This document shows, piece after piece, positions 35,741 through 44,350 of a DNA stretch of 64,000 bases. A program made the position numbers and the translations under genes. The notes beneath the pieces were generated by a model. It was not told the DNA's origin and ran no database searches. It was given only the letters and a program-made list of their open reading frames with translations. Origin of the DNA: Acutalibacter sp. 1XD8-33 (GTDB lineage Bacteria; Bacillota; Clostridia; Oscillospirales; Acutalibacteraceae); the NCBI RefSeq assembly GCF_003612555.1, contig NZ_RAZF01000007.1:99104-163103 (forward strand), written 5' to 3'. Position 1 is the stretch's first letter. Each line of letters opens with the position of its first letter.

Positions 35741-36487
35741 CTATTGCGGCAGCTTTCCTTCATACTCTCCGGCGACCCACCGGACATGGTCCAGGTGCTG
35801 CCGCCGCTTGTCCAGAATCTCCGTTGTCATGCGCTCCATAATGCCGCTCTTTAAAAAGGAAAACTCGTCGTCTCCAGCAATAATGATATGGTCGTCCAAA
35901 GAGGCGTCGATATCCATTAGCGCCATTTCAATCTGCTCCGTAACAATGATGTCCTCTCGAGAGGGCATCACGCTGCCGCTGGGATGATTATGGGCCAGCA
36001 CTGCCTCCTGGGCGTTAAAGTCAATGCACATTTTGATGAGCTGCCGGATATACAGGGGAACCGCGCTGACAGAACCGGTGCTCAGAATGCCGCTGTATAA
36101 GAGCCGGCGGTTGCCGTCCATCAGGAGAACTCCCACCGCCTCTGTTTTCAGCCCCAGAAATTTAGGCCTGAGCACGTCCAGGGAGGAGTTGGAGTCCATG
36201 ATGCGCTTCATCCGCCCGGCCTCTCCCTCCATACAGGCTTTTGCCAGCTCCACCGTCAGGTGCAGAAATCGGGCGGCTTTCGCAGACATACCCGGCAGCT
36301 TCGCCAGCTGGTCCTCCGGAGCGGTGGCCATATTGACGAAATTACCCATGGCTCCCTGAAGGCTTTCTACCGCCTTTTTCGCCTCTTCCTGGGACATGAC
36401 CAGCCCCAGGGCTTCCTCTAAAAGTTTGATCCTTGCCCGTTCCTCCATAGCCTCTCTGGAGGAAGGCTTTTTCCGTCTTGCCGCCAT
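35741..36487 (-). CDS. RadC-type JAB/MPN domain protein
   Basis: This 248-residue protein has an N-terminal helix-hairpin-helix-like part (DQLAKLPGMSAKAARFL) and a JAB/MPN+ metal site (AVLAHNHPSGSVMPSREDI, followed by DHIIIAGDD). It is a RadC/YeeS-type protein whose true activity is unsettled despite the DNA-repair name. A consensus promoter lies just upstream. Confidence 0.88.
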   Translation of the reverse strand: MAARRKKPSSREAMEERARIKLLEEALGLVMSQEEAKKAVESLQGAMGNFVNMATAPEDQLAKLPGMSAKAARFLHLTVELAKACMEGEAGRMKRIMDSNSSLDVLRPKFLGLKTEAVGVLLMDGNRRLLYSGILSTGSVSAVPLYIRQLIKMCIDFNAQEAVLAHNHPSGSVMPSREDIIVTEQIEMALMDIDASLDDHIIIAGDDEFSFLKSGIMERMTTEILDKRRQHLDHVRWVAGEYEGKLPQ

Positions 36488-36512
36488 GGCGCTCCCCTTT
36501 CATTCGCTCTCT

Positions 36513-36541
36513 ATCATATCAAACGTTTGTTTCTTTGTCAA
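36513..36541 (-). promoter_or_regulatory. promoter of the radC-like gene with a palindrome in the spacer
   Basis: On the minus strand, TTGACA (36541-36536) and TATGAT (36518-36513) have 17-bp spacing. The spacer contains the palindrome CAAACGTTTG, which could be an operator. Confidence 0.7.
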
Positions 36542-36745
36542 GCCCCAGAATATCGTAAACGCGCTTGAAAAACCGGCATTTCCTTCTTCATGTATGCTCT
36601 GCGTACATTATAGTACCGCTACAAGCCGCTTTGCGCCTTGTCAAATCGCCGAGGCAATTTGTAACTCCGTTACACGGACTCGGCTCTACTAAAATATCCT
36701 ACGGATATTATAGCACAAATTTCTGAAAAAGGGGAGGCCCGCCGC

Positions 36746-36795
36746 CTAGAGTCTGTTTTAAAACCGGTATTTCAGAGTTTTAAGACAGACTCTAG
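36746..36795. repeat. 50-bp near-perfect inverted repeat
   Basis: CTAGAGTCTGTTTTAAAA (36746-36763) and TTTTAAGACAGACTCTAG (36778-36795) are complementary with one mismatch around a 14-base loop. The CTAG-flanked palindrome looks like an insertion scar or very small palindromic element. The rest of 36542-36885 holds no gene that I can see. Confidence 0.6.
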
Positions 36796-36886
36796 AGTTT
36801 CAGAAGGTGCCGAAAAGGATCCTGAGTGCATCATTCTGATGGGGCGCGCCACTGTCCTGAATCTCTTTTGGCGTGAAAGATAGGGA

Positions 36887-36941
36887 TTGACAAGAAAACT
36901 TTGCGTTCCATCTTGACAAGAACACTTGGCGCAGTTATACT
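36887..36941 (+). promoter_or_regulatory. promoter with repeated TTGACAAGAAAACTT boxes
   Basis: TTGACA (36913-36918) and TATACT (36936-36941) are 17 bp apart. The -35 lies inside the 15-mer TTGACAAGAACACTT, which is repeated as TTGACAAGAAAACTT at 36887-36901 and 37053-37067. The repeats may be operators for the XRE protein encoded at 37409, or alternative -35 boxes. Confidence 0.65.
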
Positions 36942-37048
36942 ATAGTAAACGCTTTTGAAAATCGGTAAATAACGATTTTCAAGCTAGACGGCTACGCCGT
37001 CAGATTCGAAAGAGATATTCTACCTCTTTTGAACTGTGTTAACTATAA
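36941..37048. mobile_element. MITE-like structured element, copy 3
   Basis: Ends are TATAGTAAACGC (36941-36952) and GTGTTAACTATA (37036-37047). Internal hairpins are TTGAAAATCG.../CGATTTTCAA, GACGGCTACGCCGTC, and AAAGAGATATTCTACCTCTTT. It sits between the -10 box of the preceding promoter and the ribosome site at 37068, so it forms most of the 5' untranslated region. Confidence 0.75.
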
Positions 37049-37082
37049 TATGTTGACAAGAAAACTTAGGAGGTGCTATCCA

Positions 37083-37400
37083 ATGAATCGGGAAGAAATT
37101 CTTGAGAAGAGCCGGGCCGAAAACCGCAACCAGGATATGGTAGAACAAGAGGCGCTCAAACGGGCCGCCGTCAATGGCAATATCGCGGTCCTTGTCCTGG
37201 TCACTCTCTTTTTCATCGCCAACATCGTGGTGGGGAAGGGCATCCACTGGGGACTTTATGCCATGATTACCTGCGGCAACGCGGCCACTTTCTGGACAAA
37301 ATATGTCCGGCTGAAAAAGTGGCATGAGGGCCTTTTAGCCGCGGCATATACCCTGTTAACGCTGGCGCTTTCGGCGGCATATCTGTATGAGCTGATTTAG
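37083..37400 (+). CDS. DUF6442-type small membrane protein
   Basis: This 105-residue protein has a charged N-terminus (MNREEILEKSRAENRNQD) and three membrane segments, one with a conserved tail KKWHEGLLAAAYTLLTLAL. Such proteins occur in Firmicutes directly before a short XRE gene, as here. AGGAGG precedes the ATG. Its function is unknown. The pairing suggests a membrane partner or antagonist of the regulator. Confidence 0.75.
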   Translation: MNREEILEKSRAENRNQDMVEQEALKRAAVNGNIAVLVLVTLFFIANIVVGKGIHWGLYAMITCGNAATFWTKYVRLKKWHEGLLAAAYTLLTLALSAAYLYELI

Positions 37401-37408
37401 GAGGTCTC

Positions 37409-37615
37409 ATGGACGGGAGACTTATTCTAAAAAACCGGTTGAAAGAGGCCCGGGCCGAACAGGGGCTCTCCCAGGCCCAGTTGGCGGAGTTGGTGGGCGT
37501 ATCCAGAAATACGATCAGCTCCATTGAAACCGGGCAGTTCAATCCCACGGCAAAGCTGGCCCTGGTGCTATGCATTGCTTTGGATAAGAAATTCGAGGAA
37601 TTATTCTATTTTTAA
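37409..37615 (+). CDS. short XRE-family regulator
   Basis: This 68-residue protein is one helix-turn-helix (QGLSQAQLAELVGVSRNTIS) with the typical ending LDKKFEELFYF. It follows the membrane protein by 8 bp. It is a candidate to bind the TTGACAAGAAAACTT boxes upstream of the operon. Confidence 0.88.
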   Translation: MDGRLILKNRLKEARAEQGLSQAQLAELVGVSRNTISSIETGQFNPTAKLALVLCIALDKKFEELFYF

Positions 37616-37693
37616 GGCCAGGACACCTTTTCCAAACCACCGTCAATTTAGAAGAGAGCTAAGGAAATTTCTCTCCTTCTTTTTACCCGGACA

Positions 37694-37730
37694 GAAAAAC
37701 CGGCGAGGCCTTATCCCTTCGCCGGTTTTC
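37694..37730. terminator. bidirectional terminator
   Basis: AAAAACCGGCGA and TCGCCGGTTTT form a stem, with A and T runs outside it. It lies between the convergent XRE gene and the kinase gene. Confidence 0.75.
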
Positions 37731-37743
37731 TTCGTCTATTCGC

Positions 37744-38406
37744 CTATCTCTGAGGCAGAAGAATTTCTGTGGAGAAGGCCCCGTCCTCGCTGTTGCGGCT
37801 GAGATAGCCTCCGTGCCGCTCAATAATGCTGTCAATGCGCATCAGCCCGAAGCCATGGCCTTTTCCCTTCGTGCTTGGGTATCTTCCGCCCTTTTTCTTC
37901 TGTCTTCCCTTAGCGGTAAAGTTCATAAAGGAGAGATATAGCTGAGAACCCTTCATCTCCATGTAGACCCGGATCAGCCGGTCCTCTGGAGGCAGCTCCA
38001 TACTGGCCTCAATGGCATTGTCAAAAAGATTGCCGATGATCGTGCATAAATCCACTGGCGGCGTGGTGATCGCTATGGGAATGTCCGCGTCTGCCCGGAC
38101 GGTAATGCCCCTGGCTCTGGCAAGGGAAATCTTGCTGTTCAGGATGGCGTCCGCCATGGAATTGCCAGTTTTTACCACTGGCTCCACCAGGGAGATGCTT
38201 CTGTCCAGCTGTTCCAGATATTCCTCCAGAGCGGCCAGGTCCCCTTTGGCGGCGCAGGCCTTCATGGCCTGGAGGTGGCTGCGGAAATCATGCCGCCAGC
38301 CCCGCATTTCCCGGTACATGTTTTCCACCTCGTCGTAGTGGATTTGAATCAGCTCTTTCTGGTAGGCATAAATCCTTTTATCCAGCAGCGCCCCAATTAG
38401 GCCCAC
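37744..38406 (-). CDS. GHKL sensor histidine kinase without sensor region
   Basis: This 220-residue protein holds only the cytoplasmic part of an AgrC-like kinase. The phospho-acceptor histidine is in REMRGWRHDFRSHLQAM, the N box in LCTIIGNLFDNAIEAS, and the G box in GKGHGFGLMRIDSI. It starts at GTG after GGGGGATAG, immediately behind the response regulator gene. No membrane sensor is encoded, unlike full AgrC proteins of about 430 residues. It may sense internally or partner another protein. Confidence 0.88.
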   Translation of the reverse strand: MGLIGALLDKRIYAYQKELIQIHYDEVENMYREMRGWRHDFRSHLQAMKACAAKGDLAALEEYLEQLDRSISLVEPVVKTGNSMADAILNSKISLARARGITVRADADIPIAITTPPVDLCTIIGNLFDNAIEASMELPPEDRLIRVYMEMKGSQLYLSFMNFTAKGRQKKKGGRYPSTKGKGHGFGLMRIDSIIERHGGYLSRNSEDGAFSTEILLPQR

Positions 38407-38416
38407 GGCTATCCCC

Positions 38417-39112
38417 CTAATCCATCTCGATGATCGCCCTGTTGATTCCCTGGTAGCTGCCCCTGGGCAAGGGTAGCACTGTGCCGTCGTTTAGGTAAAC
38501 GTCTACCTTTGTTACTCGACTGATCCATCTCAGGTTAACAACAGAGGAGCGGCCCAGCCGGTAAAAGCCTTCTCCCAGCTCTTCTTCCAGGACGCTCAAG
38601 GGCTTTTTTACCGTATACTCCCCTCGGGCATGGACCGTCACGTAATTGCCCCGCACTTCCGCATAGCGAATCTGGCGCAGGGGGACCCGCAGCGTTTCCC
38701 CAGGCAGCTCCAGGGCCAGGGTTCGTTCGCTTTTTTTCACAGCGGCTGCGGCCCGGTCCAGCACGGCGAAGAGCTTTTCTTCTCCTACCGGCTTCAGCAG
38801 GTAGTGGAGCGCCGCCACGTCGTAGCCCTCCGCAATATACTCGGCGTACCCGGTGACAAAGACGATCTGGGTGGTGTCGTTGGCCTTGCGCAGCTCCCGT
38901 GCCATGGAGACACCGTCCATGCGGCCCATCTCCACGTCCAGCAGCAGAATATCCCACCGCTCCTCCCCCAGCTGGAAGAGAAAGCTCTCCGCAGAGGGGA
39001 ACTGGGCCAGCTTCCATTCATAACCCCGAGCCCGGGCCCACCGGCCCGCAAGGCCGGCCACATAGTCCCGGTCCTCGGGGGAATCGTCGCACACGGCGAT
39101 GTGATAGGCCAT
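38417..39112 (-). CDS. LytTR-family response regulator
   Basis: This 231-residue protein has a receiver domain (phosphorylated Asp in ILLLDVEMGRMDG, followed by TGYAEYIAEGYDV) and a LytTR DNA-binding domain (VRGNYVTVHARGEYTVKKPL, FYRLGRSSVVNLRWI). It is transcribed before the GHKL kinase, with which it forms an AgrA/AgrC-type two-component pair. Confidence 0.92.
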   Translation of the reverse strand: MAYHIAVCDDSPEDRDYVAGLAGRWARARGYEWKLAQFPSAESFLFQLGEERWDILLLDVEMGRMDGVSMARELRKANDTTQIVFVTGYAEYIAEGYDVAALHYLLKPVGEEKLFAVLDRAAAAVKKSERTLALELPGETLRVPLRQIRYAEVRGNYVTVHARGEYTVKKPLSVLEEELGEGFYRLGRSSVVNLRWISRVTKVDVYLNDGTVLPLPRGSYQGINRAIIEMD

Positions 39113-39224
39113 GGCTCTCCCTCCTGATACAGTCTATTACGATTTTAGCCCACAAACGGGGAAACGTCAAGAGGGGATTTGGGGCTGAATGGTGACCAAA
39201 GCCTGTGTTTTTTTAGTATTGAAA

Positions 39225-39515
39225 GGCCTCCGGCGGCTTAGGGCTTCGCCCTAAGAACCCACCAAACTTTTTGAAAAAAGTTTGGATCAAAAACTTTTAC
39301 CCTGGTTAGCTTGGAATGCTACAGTTAACAACATTGACCGGTCCAGCTGGTCGAAACTTGGCAACGCCAAGTTTACAGCTGGCGCGGGTGTGGGGTGAGC
39401 GTCTGCCAGTGGCAGACACGCCGCGAACCGACCGAACCGGCAGGTGAGACCCGCGTAGGCCCAAGGTCTTGCCGTAGTCGGCGTTTCTGTGCCGACGAAG
39501 GCCTTCCAATCCTTC
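39225..39515. repeat. composite dispersed intergenic repeat, copy 5
   Basis: The gap 39113-39566 has no gene. The stretch includes AAACTTTTTGAAAAAAGTTT, AAAAACTTTTACCCTGG, GGTCCAGCTGG, and the palindrome GTCTGCCAGTGGCAGAC (the same odd palindrome as in copy 1, reversed). Confidence 0.7.
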
Positions 39516-39566
39516 AAAAAACGCGATCAGAACCCTTCCTTTGGCCCTCTTTTCCCAAATCCTGTC

Positions 39567-39596
39567 TTGAAAAGGCCGCGCCCTCCATGTTATAAT
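39567..39596 (+). promoter_or_regulatory. promoter of the metallo-hydrolase gene
   Basis: TTGAAA (39567-39572) and TATAAT (39591-39596) have 18-bp spacing and lie about 60 bp before the start codon. Confidence 0.65.
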
Positions 39597-39658
39597 GCAC
39601 ACAGACCAGAGCACGCGGGAGCGCGGGCTTCCGCGTGGGAGAAAGAGAGGGAATCACC

Positions 39659-40633
39659 TTGAGCCAGAAAAAAAGCAGTTTCCGCCGGTCGCCGGGATTA
39701 GGCCCTGTGGCCGGATTGATCGTCCTGGTTGTGCTGTTCCTTTTGTCCAGCCGGTTTAACCTTTCGAATGGCACCGCCCCGGAGGGAGTGGAGTCCATCC
39801 CCCTGCCGGATACCGCCCAGGAACTACCCCTGCAGGTCTACTATCTGGATGTGGGCCAAGGGGACAGCGAGCTGGTCCGCATCCCCGGCGAAGGAGGATA
39901 TTTTAACATGCTCATTGATACCGGGGAATATCAATATGCCGACGGCCTCACCGATTACCTGAAGGGACTGGGTGTTGAGCGGCTGGACGCCCTGGTATGT
40001 TCCCATCCCCATACCGACCACATGGGCTGCATGGCCCGGATTGTTCAGCGCTTTGATATCGGCGCCATCTATATGCCCCTGCTCCCCGAGGACAAAACCC
40101 CCACCACCGCCGCCTATGAAAAGCTCTTGGATGCTGCGGAGGAAAAGGGGATTGTGATCAACCAGCTTCATGAGGACGCGGCGATAGAGTCCCCCGCTGG
40201 CTCTCAGTTTCAGGTAATGTCCCCCCGGATGGACGCGGACTGGGAGGGGGCCAACAACTACTCCGCAGTGATGCGGCTGGTCTATGGGGAGGCCTCCTTC
40301 CTCTTTACCGGGGACGCGGAGGAGGAGAGCGAGGAGATTATCCTAGAGGACGGCTACCTGCTCCGCTCGGACGTACTGAAATGCGGCCACCACGGCTCCA
40401 GCTCCTCTACCTCTGACGAATTCCTGAAGGCGGTGGACCCCCTGTATGCCGTCATCAGCTGCGAAACCGGCAACCGTTACGGCCACCCCCACCGGGAGAC
40501 CATAAAAAAGCTGAAGTCGGCGGACGTGGCCCTCTACCGCACCGACAAGGACGGCACCATTCTGGCGGAGAGCAAGGGCGCAAGCATCACCTTCACCACA
40601 GGGCTGGCCTCTGTGGAGGGGAAGGACGACTGA
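39659..40633 (+). CDS. ComEC/Rec2-related metallo-beta-lactamase-fold hydrolase, membrane anchored
   Basis: This 324-residue protein has one N-terminal membrane segment (GLIVLVVLFLLSS). The hydrolase domain is like the C-terminal part of ComEC (YYLDVGQGDSELVRIPG; metal motif CSHPHTDHMGCM; KCGHHGSSSSTSD). ComEC-like domains can degrade the non-transported DNA strand or act as exported nucleases. The TTG at 39659 is preferred because GAGAGGG precedes it. It is followed by a methyltransferase gene. Confidence 0.85.
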   Translation: MSQKKSSFRRSPGLGPVAGLIVLVVLFLLSSRFNLSNGTAPEGVESIPLPDTAQELPLQVYYLDVGQGDSELVRIPGEGGYFNMLIDTGEYQYADGLTDYLKGLGVERLDALVCSHPHTDHMGCMARIVQRFDIGAIYMPLLPEDKTPTTAAYEKLLDAAEEKGIVINQLHEDAAIESPAGSQFQVMSPRMDADWEGANNYSAVMRLVYGEASFLFTGDAEEESEEIILEDGYLLRSDVLKCGHHGSSSSTSDEFLKAVDPLYAVISCETGNRYGHPHRETIKKLKSADVALYRTDKDGTILAESKGASITFTTGLASVEGKDD

Positions 40634-40655
40634 CCGGGAAAGGAGCCGCAATATA

Positions 40656-41444
40656 ATGGACTTTGAGCGCACTTTTGACAACGCTGCGGCTCAGTATGAG
40701 GCTGTCCGTCCAGCATACCCAGAAGCCCTGTACCGGGATCTGCTCTGCTGTCAGCCGCTTTCGCCGGAAAGCCGCGTATTGGAAATTGGTTTGGGCACAG
40801 GTAAAGCGGCCGGTCCTATATTGGCTACCGGCTGCCAGCTTACCGGCCTAGAGCCGGGGAATCGTTTGGCGGAAATCGCCAGGGAACGGCTGAAAGAGTA
40901 TCAAAACCTTACTCTTCTGGACCGGACCTTTCAGGAATTTACCGGCTCTGGAGACAGCTTCGATTTGATCTATGCGGCCACCGCTTTCCACTGGATTCCA
41001 GAGGAATACGGCTACCGGCGGGTCTATGAGCTGCTGAGGCCCGGAGGAACTTTTGCCCGATTCGCCTATCACGCCGGGCCGGACCAAAAGAGGAAGGAGT
41101 TGACGGCGGAGATCTGCCAGATCTACCGGCAATATATGCATGGGGGAAAAGGAGAGTATCGCCCTTTGACTCTGGCGGATGGTCCCCGGCTTCTGGCCGT
41201 CCCGAGAAAATATGGGTTCGGGGACACAGAGTTCCACCTTTATCATATGGAAAAGGATTTCACCCCGGAGGAATACCGGCTGCTTTTGCAGACTTACCGG
41301 GACCATATGGCCCTGGAAAAAGAAAACCGGGTCCGGCTTTTTGATGGAATCTGTGACGCCATCCGCCGCCACGGCGGGGTGATGACCGTATATTACACGG
41401 TAGACCTGCAGCTGACCAGAAAGCCTGGCGGCCCTTTCTCTTGA
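40656..41444 (+). CDS. class I SAM-dependent methyltransferase
   Basis: This 262-residue protein has the SAM-binding loop VLEIGLGTGKAAGP and motif FDLIYAATAFHWIP, followed by YELLRPGGTF. It belongs to the small-molecule methyltransferase group; the substrate is unknown. It lies 22 bp after the metallo-hydrolase gene, with AAGGAG upstream. Confidence 0.9.
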   Translation: MDFERTFDNAAAQYEAVRPAYPEALYRDLLCCQPLSPESRVLEIGLGTGKAAGPILATGCQLTGLEPGNRLAEIARERLKEYQNLTLLDRTFQEFTGSGDSFDLIYAATAFHWIPEEYGYRRVYELLRPGGTFARFAYHAGPDQKRKELTAEICQIYRQYMHGGKGEYRPLTLADGPRLLAVPRKYGFGDTEFHLYHMEKDFTPEEYRLLLQTYRDHMALEKENRVRLFDGICDAIRRHGGVMTVYYTVDLQLTRKPGGPFS

Positions 41445-41491
41445 CCCCGGGGCACTCCCCCATAAAATCACTACATAAAGGAGACAACGCT

Positions 41492-42154
41492 ATGCTTACG
41501 GAAAACAAAAAGGAATTCATCGATTTCATGCTGTCCGCCGGGGTGCTCCGGTTCGGGGACTTCGTCACCAAGTCCGGCCGGAACACCCAGTACTTCGTCA
41601 ACACGGGCCTCTACCGCACCGGGGCCCAGCTCTCCCGGCTGGGGAGCTATTACGCCGCCCTGGTGAAGGACGCCGTGGGCGATGGCTTCGACGCCATGTT
41701 CGGCCCGGCCTACAAGGGCATCCCTCTGGCGGCGGCCTGCGCCTCTGCCCTGTGGCGGGATTTCGGGATCGACAAGCCCTACTTCTTCAACCGCAAGGAG
41801 GCGAAGGACCACGGAGAGGGCGGCGTCACCGTGGGCTATCAGCCCCAGGACGGGGACCGGGTGGTCATCATCGAGGACGTGATCACCGCGGGCACCGCCG
41901 TGCGGGAGTCCATGTCCATTCTGAGGGCCTGCGGCGACGTGAAGGTCACGGACGTGTTCATCAGCGTCAACCGATGCGAGGTGGGCCAGACCCCCGGCAA
42001 GACCGCCATCATGGAGGTGGAGGAGGAGTTCGGGCTCAGGGTGCACCCCATCGTGACGGTGGCGGACATCCACGGCTACCTCAAGGAGAAGGGTGAGTCC
42101 GCCCTGGCGGCAGCCATGGAGGGTTATATGGCCCGGTACTGCATTTTGGACTAG
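41492..42154 (+). CDS. pyrE: orotate phosphoribosyltransferase
   Basis: PyrE makes orotidine 5'-phosphate from orotate and PRPP in pyrimidine synthesis. The 220-residue protein has the PRPP-binding loop VVIIEDVITAGTAVRES and the orotate-side FVNTGLYRTG. The ATG at 41492 is chosen for AAGGAG. It is the first of a close run of genes (rsmE, HAD, SDR); other pyr genes are not in the window. Confidence 0.95.
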   Translation: MLTENKKEFIDFMLSAGVLRFGDFVTKSGRNTQYFVNTGLYRTGAQLSRLGSYYAALVKDAVGDGFDAMFGPAYKGIPLAAACASALWRDFGIDKPYFFNRKEAKDHGEGGVTVGYQPQDGDRVVIIEDVITAGTAVRESMSILRACGDVKVTDVFISVNRCEVGQTPGKTAIMEVEEEFGLRVHPIVTVADIHGYLKEKGESALAAAMEGYMARYCILD

Positions 42155-42163
42155 GAGCTGCCC

Positions 42164-42892
42164 ATGCCCAGATTTTTTGTGGAGCAGCCCCTGGCGGGGG
42201 AATTCCTCCTGGACGGCGAGGCCGGCCGCCACGGAGCCAAGGTGCTACGCCTGCGGCCTGGAGAGGCTGTCACCCTCTGCGACGGCAAGGGCACGGACTA
42301 CCCCTCCACGGTAAAGGAGAACACCGGAGACAGCCTGCTCCTGCGGGTGGGGGAGGCGGTTCCCAGCCGGGGCGAGCCGGAAACGGAGGTCACCGTCTGC
42401 CAGTGCCTGCCCAAGGGAGACAAGCTGGAGACCGTGGCCCAGAAATCCGTGGAGCTGGGGGCCCGGCGCGTCTGGCCCATTGAGAGCCGGTTCTGCGTGG
42501 CGAAATGGGAGGAGAAATCCCAGGCGAAAAAGCTGGCCCGGCTGCGGAAGATCGCCCTGGAGGCCGCCATGCAGAGCGGCCGGGGGACCGTCCCCCAGGT
42601 ACTGCCTCCCACGGATTTGCGGTCCGCCCTGGAGGCCGCCGTCCGGGAGGGGGAGGTCCTCTTTCTCTATGAAAAGGCCGTTCTGGGCCTGAAATCCGCC
42701 TTGAAGGGGACGGGAAGCCGCCTGTTCCTATTTGTGGGGCCGGAGGGGGGCTTCGCCCCGGAAGAGGCGGCCCTGGCGGAGAGCCTGGGGGCGAAATCCG
42801 TGAGCCTGGGGCCCCGCATCCTGCGCACAGAGACGGCCCCCCTAGTAGCCCTTGCCGCCATCCTGTATGAAAAGGGGGAGATGGAGCTGTGA
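42164..42892 (+). CDS. rsmE: 16S rRNA (uracil1498-N3)-methyltransferase
   Basis: This 242-residue SPOUT-fold methyltransferase modifies U1498 of 16S rRNA. The PUA-like N-terminus (FVEQPLAGEFLLDGEAGRHG) is followed by the C-terminal knot motifs FVGPEGGFAPEEAALAES and LGPRILRTETAPLVAL. Its TGA overlaps the GTG start of the HAD gene by four bases. Confidence 0.95.
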   Translation: MPRFFVEQPLAGEFLLDGEAGRHGAKVLRLRPGEAVTLCDGKGTDYPSTVKENTGDSLLLRVGEAVPSRGEPETEVTVCQCLPKGDKLETVAQKSVELGARRVWPIESRFCVAKWEEKSQAKKLARLRKIALEAAMQSGRGTVPQVLPPTDLRSALEAAVREGEVLFLYEKAVLGLKSALKGTGSRLFLFVGPEGGFAPEEAALAESLGAKSVSLGPRILRTETAPLVALAAILYEKGEMEL

Positions 42893-43575
42893 GCCTTCCC
42901 CTGGTCAAAGCGGTGGTTTTCGATGCCTACGGCACCCTCTTTTCCACCGGGACCGGTTCCGTGGACGCGGCCAGGGAGATCCTGGCTCTGAACGGCAGGT
43001 CGGATCTCTCCCCGGAGGCGTTCTATGCCCGGTGGAAAGCATTGCACCGGGTCCATATGAATGGGCTGAAAAAATTTGTGCCGGAGGCGGAGATTTTCCA
43101 CCGGGACTTGGCGCGCCTGTATGAGGAGATGGGTTTCGCCGGGGACGCGGGCCGGGATGTGGAAATCATGCTCCGACGCCAGGGGACACGCCAGCCCTTT
43201 CCAGAGGTCAGGGAGGTGTTGGACGTTCTGGCCGGATCCTTCCTTCTGGCCATCGGCTCCACAACGGACAGCGAGCCTCTTTTCCGGGACCTGAGTCGGA
43301 GCGGCCTAGAGATCCCCCATGTCTATACGTCGGAAAGCCTTGGGGTCTATAAGCCCTATCCGGCTTTTTATGAAAAGATTCTCCAGGGGATCGGGCTCTC
43401 CGCAGCCCAGGTGCTTTTTGTAGGGGATTCCCTTCTGGACGACGTGGCCGGGCCCCGGCGGGTGGGCATGAAAACCTGCTGGGTAAACCGGAGGAGACAA
43501 AAAGTTCCTCCCAGCGGCGAAGTCCCGGACTTTGAGGTCCCAAGCCTCACAGGGCTATTGAATATTCTGAGATAG
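42889..43575 (+). CDS. HAD-family hydrolase
   Basis: This 228-residue haloacid-dehalogenase-like phosphatase has the nucleophile motif VVFDAYGTLFSTG (with Tyr as the residue after the second Ala, as in dehalogenase-type members), motif II IGSTTDSEP and motif IV FVGDSLLDDVAGPRRVGMKT. It begins with GTG overlapping rsmE. The substrate is unknown. Confidence 0.9.
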   Translation: MSLPLVKAVVFDAYGTLFSTGTGSVDAAREILALNGRSDLSPEAFYARWKALHRVHMNGLKKFVPEAEIFHRDLARLYEEMGFAGDAGRDVEIMLRRQGTRQPFPEVREVLDVLAGSFLLAIGSTTDSEPLFRDLSRSGLEIPHVYTSESLGVYKPYPAFYEKILQGIGLSAAQVLFVGDSLLDDVAGPRRVGMKTCWVNRRRQKVPPSGEVPDFEVPSLTGLLNILR

Positions 43576-43589
43576 GGTGGGTGAAACCA

Positions 43590-44324
43590 ATGCCTGATAG
43601 AGACACAGTCCTTGTCACTGGGGCCTCCGGGGGCATCGGCCGGGCCATCGCCCTGGCCTTTGCCGGGAAGGGGTATCCCGTGGCCCTGCACTACAATACC
43701 CGCCGGGAGGAGGCCCTGGCCGTCCGGGAGGAAATCCGCCGGGCGGGAGGCCGGGCGGAGCTCTTTCAGGGGGACCTGTCCCAGGAGGAGGAGGTCTCCC
43801 GGCTGTTCGGCGAAGTGGAGGGCCGGCTGGGCCCCGTGGGGATTCTGGTGAACAACGCGGGAATCTCCTGGCAGGGGCTGCTCACGGACATGACGCTGGA
43901 GGAGTGGAGGCGGGTGCTGGACGTGAACCTGACCAGCGTGTTCCTCTGCTGCCGCCGGGCCCTGCTCCCCATGATCCGGGCAAAGTCCGGGTGCATCATC
44001 AACATCAGCTCCATGTGGGGCCAGCAGGGGGCCTCCTGCGAGGCAGCCTACTCCGCCTCCAAGGCGGGGATCATCGGTCTGACCCAGGCCCTGGCTCAGG
44101 AGGAGGGCCCCTCCGGCATCCGAGTGAACTGCATTGCTCCCGGCGTGATTAACACTTCTATGAACGCTCGTCTCTCTCCGGAAGTCCTGGACACGCTCCG
44201 GGAGGAGACCCCCCTCCTGCGCATTGGCGCGCCGGAGGATGTAGCCCACGCGGCGATTTTCTTGGCGGAGAACGAGTTTGTCACCGGACAGACCATCGGA
44301 GTGAACGGGGGATTCCTGATATAA
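43590..44324 (+). CDS. SDR-family oxidoreductase (FabG-like)
   Basis: This 244-residue short-chain dehydrogenase has the cofactor loop VTGASGGIGRAIALAF, NNAG in ILVNNAGISW, and the catalytic Ser ... Tyr-x-x-x-Lys in NISSMWGQQ and AAYSASKAG. FabG-like proteins reduce 3-oxoacyl-ACP, but this lone copy outside a fab cluster may act on another carbonyl. The ATG at 43590 is chosen for GGTGA; a GTG three codons earlier is possible. Confidence 0.9.
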   Translation: MPDRDTVLVTGASGGIGRAIALAFAGKGYPVALHYNTRREEALAVREEIRRAGGRAELFQGDLSQEEEVSRLFGEVEGRLGPVGILVNNAGISWQGLLTDMTLEEWRRVLDVNLTSVFLCCRRALLPMIRAKSGCIINISSMWGQQGASCEAAYSASKAGIIGLTQALAQEEGPSGIRVNCIAPGVINTSMNARLSPEVLDTLREETPLLRIGAPEDVAHAAIFLAENEFVTGQTIGVNGGFLI

Positions 44325-44350
44325 AAACTTGTACCGGTAAGGAGGCTTCT

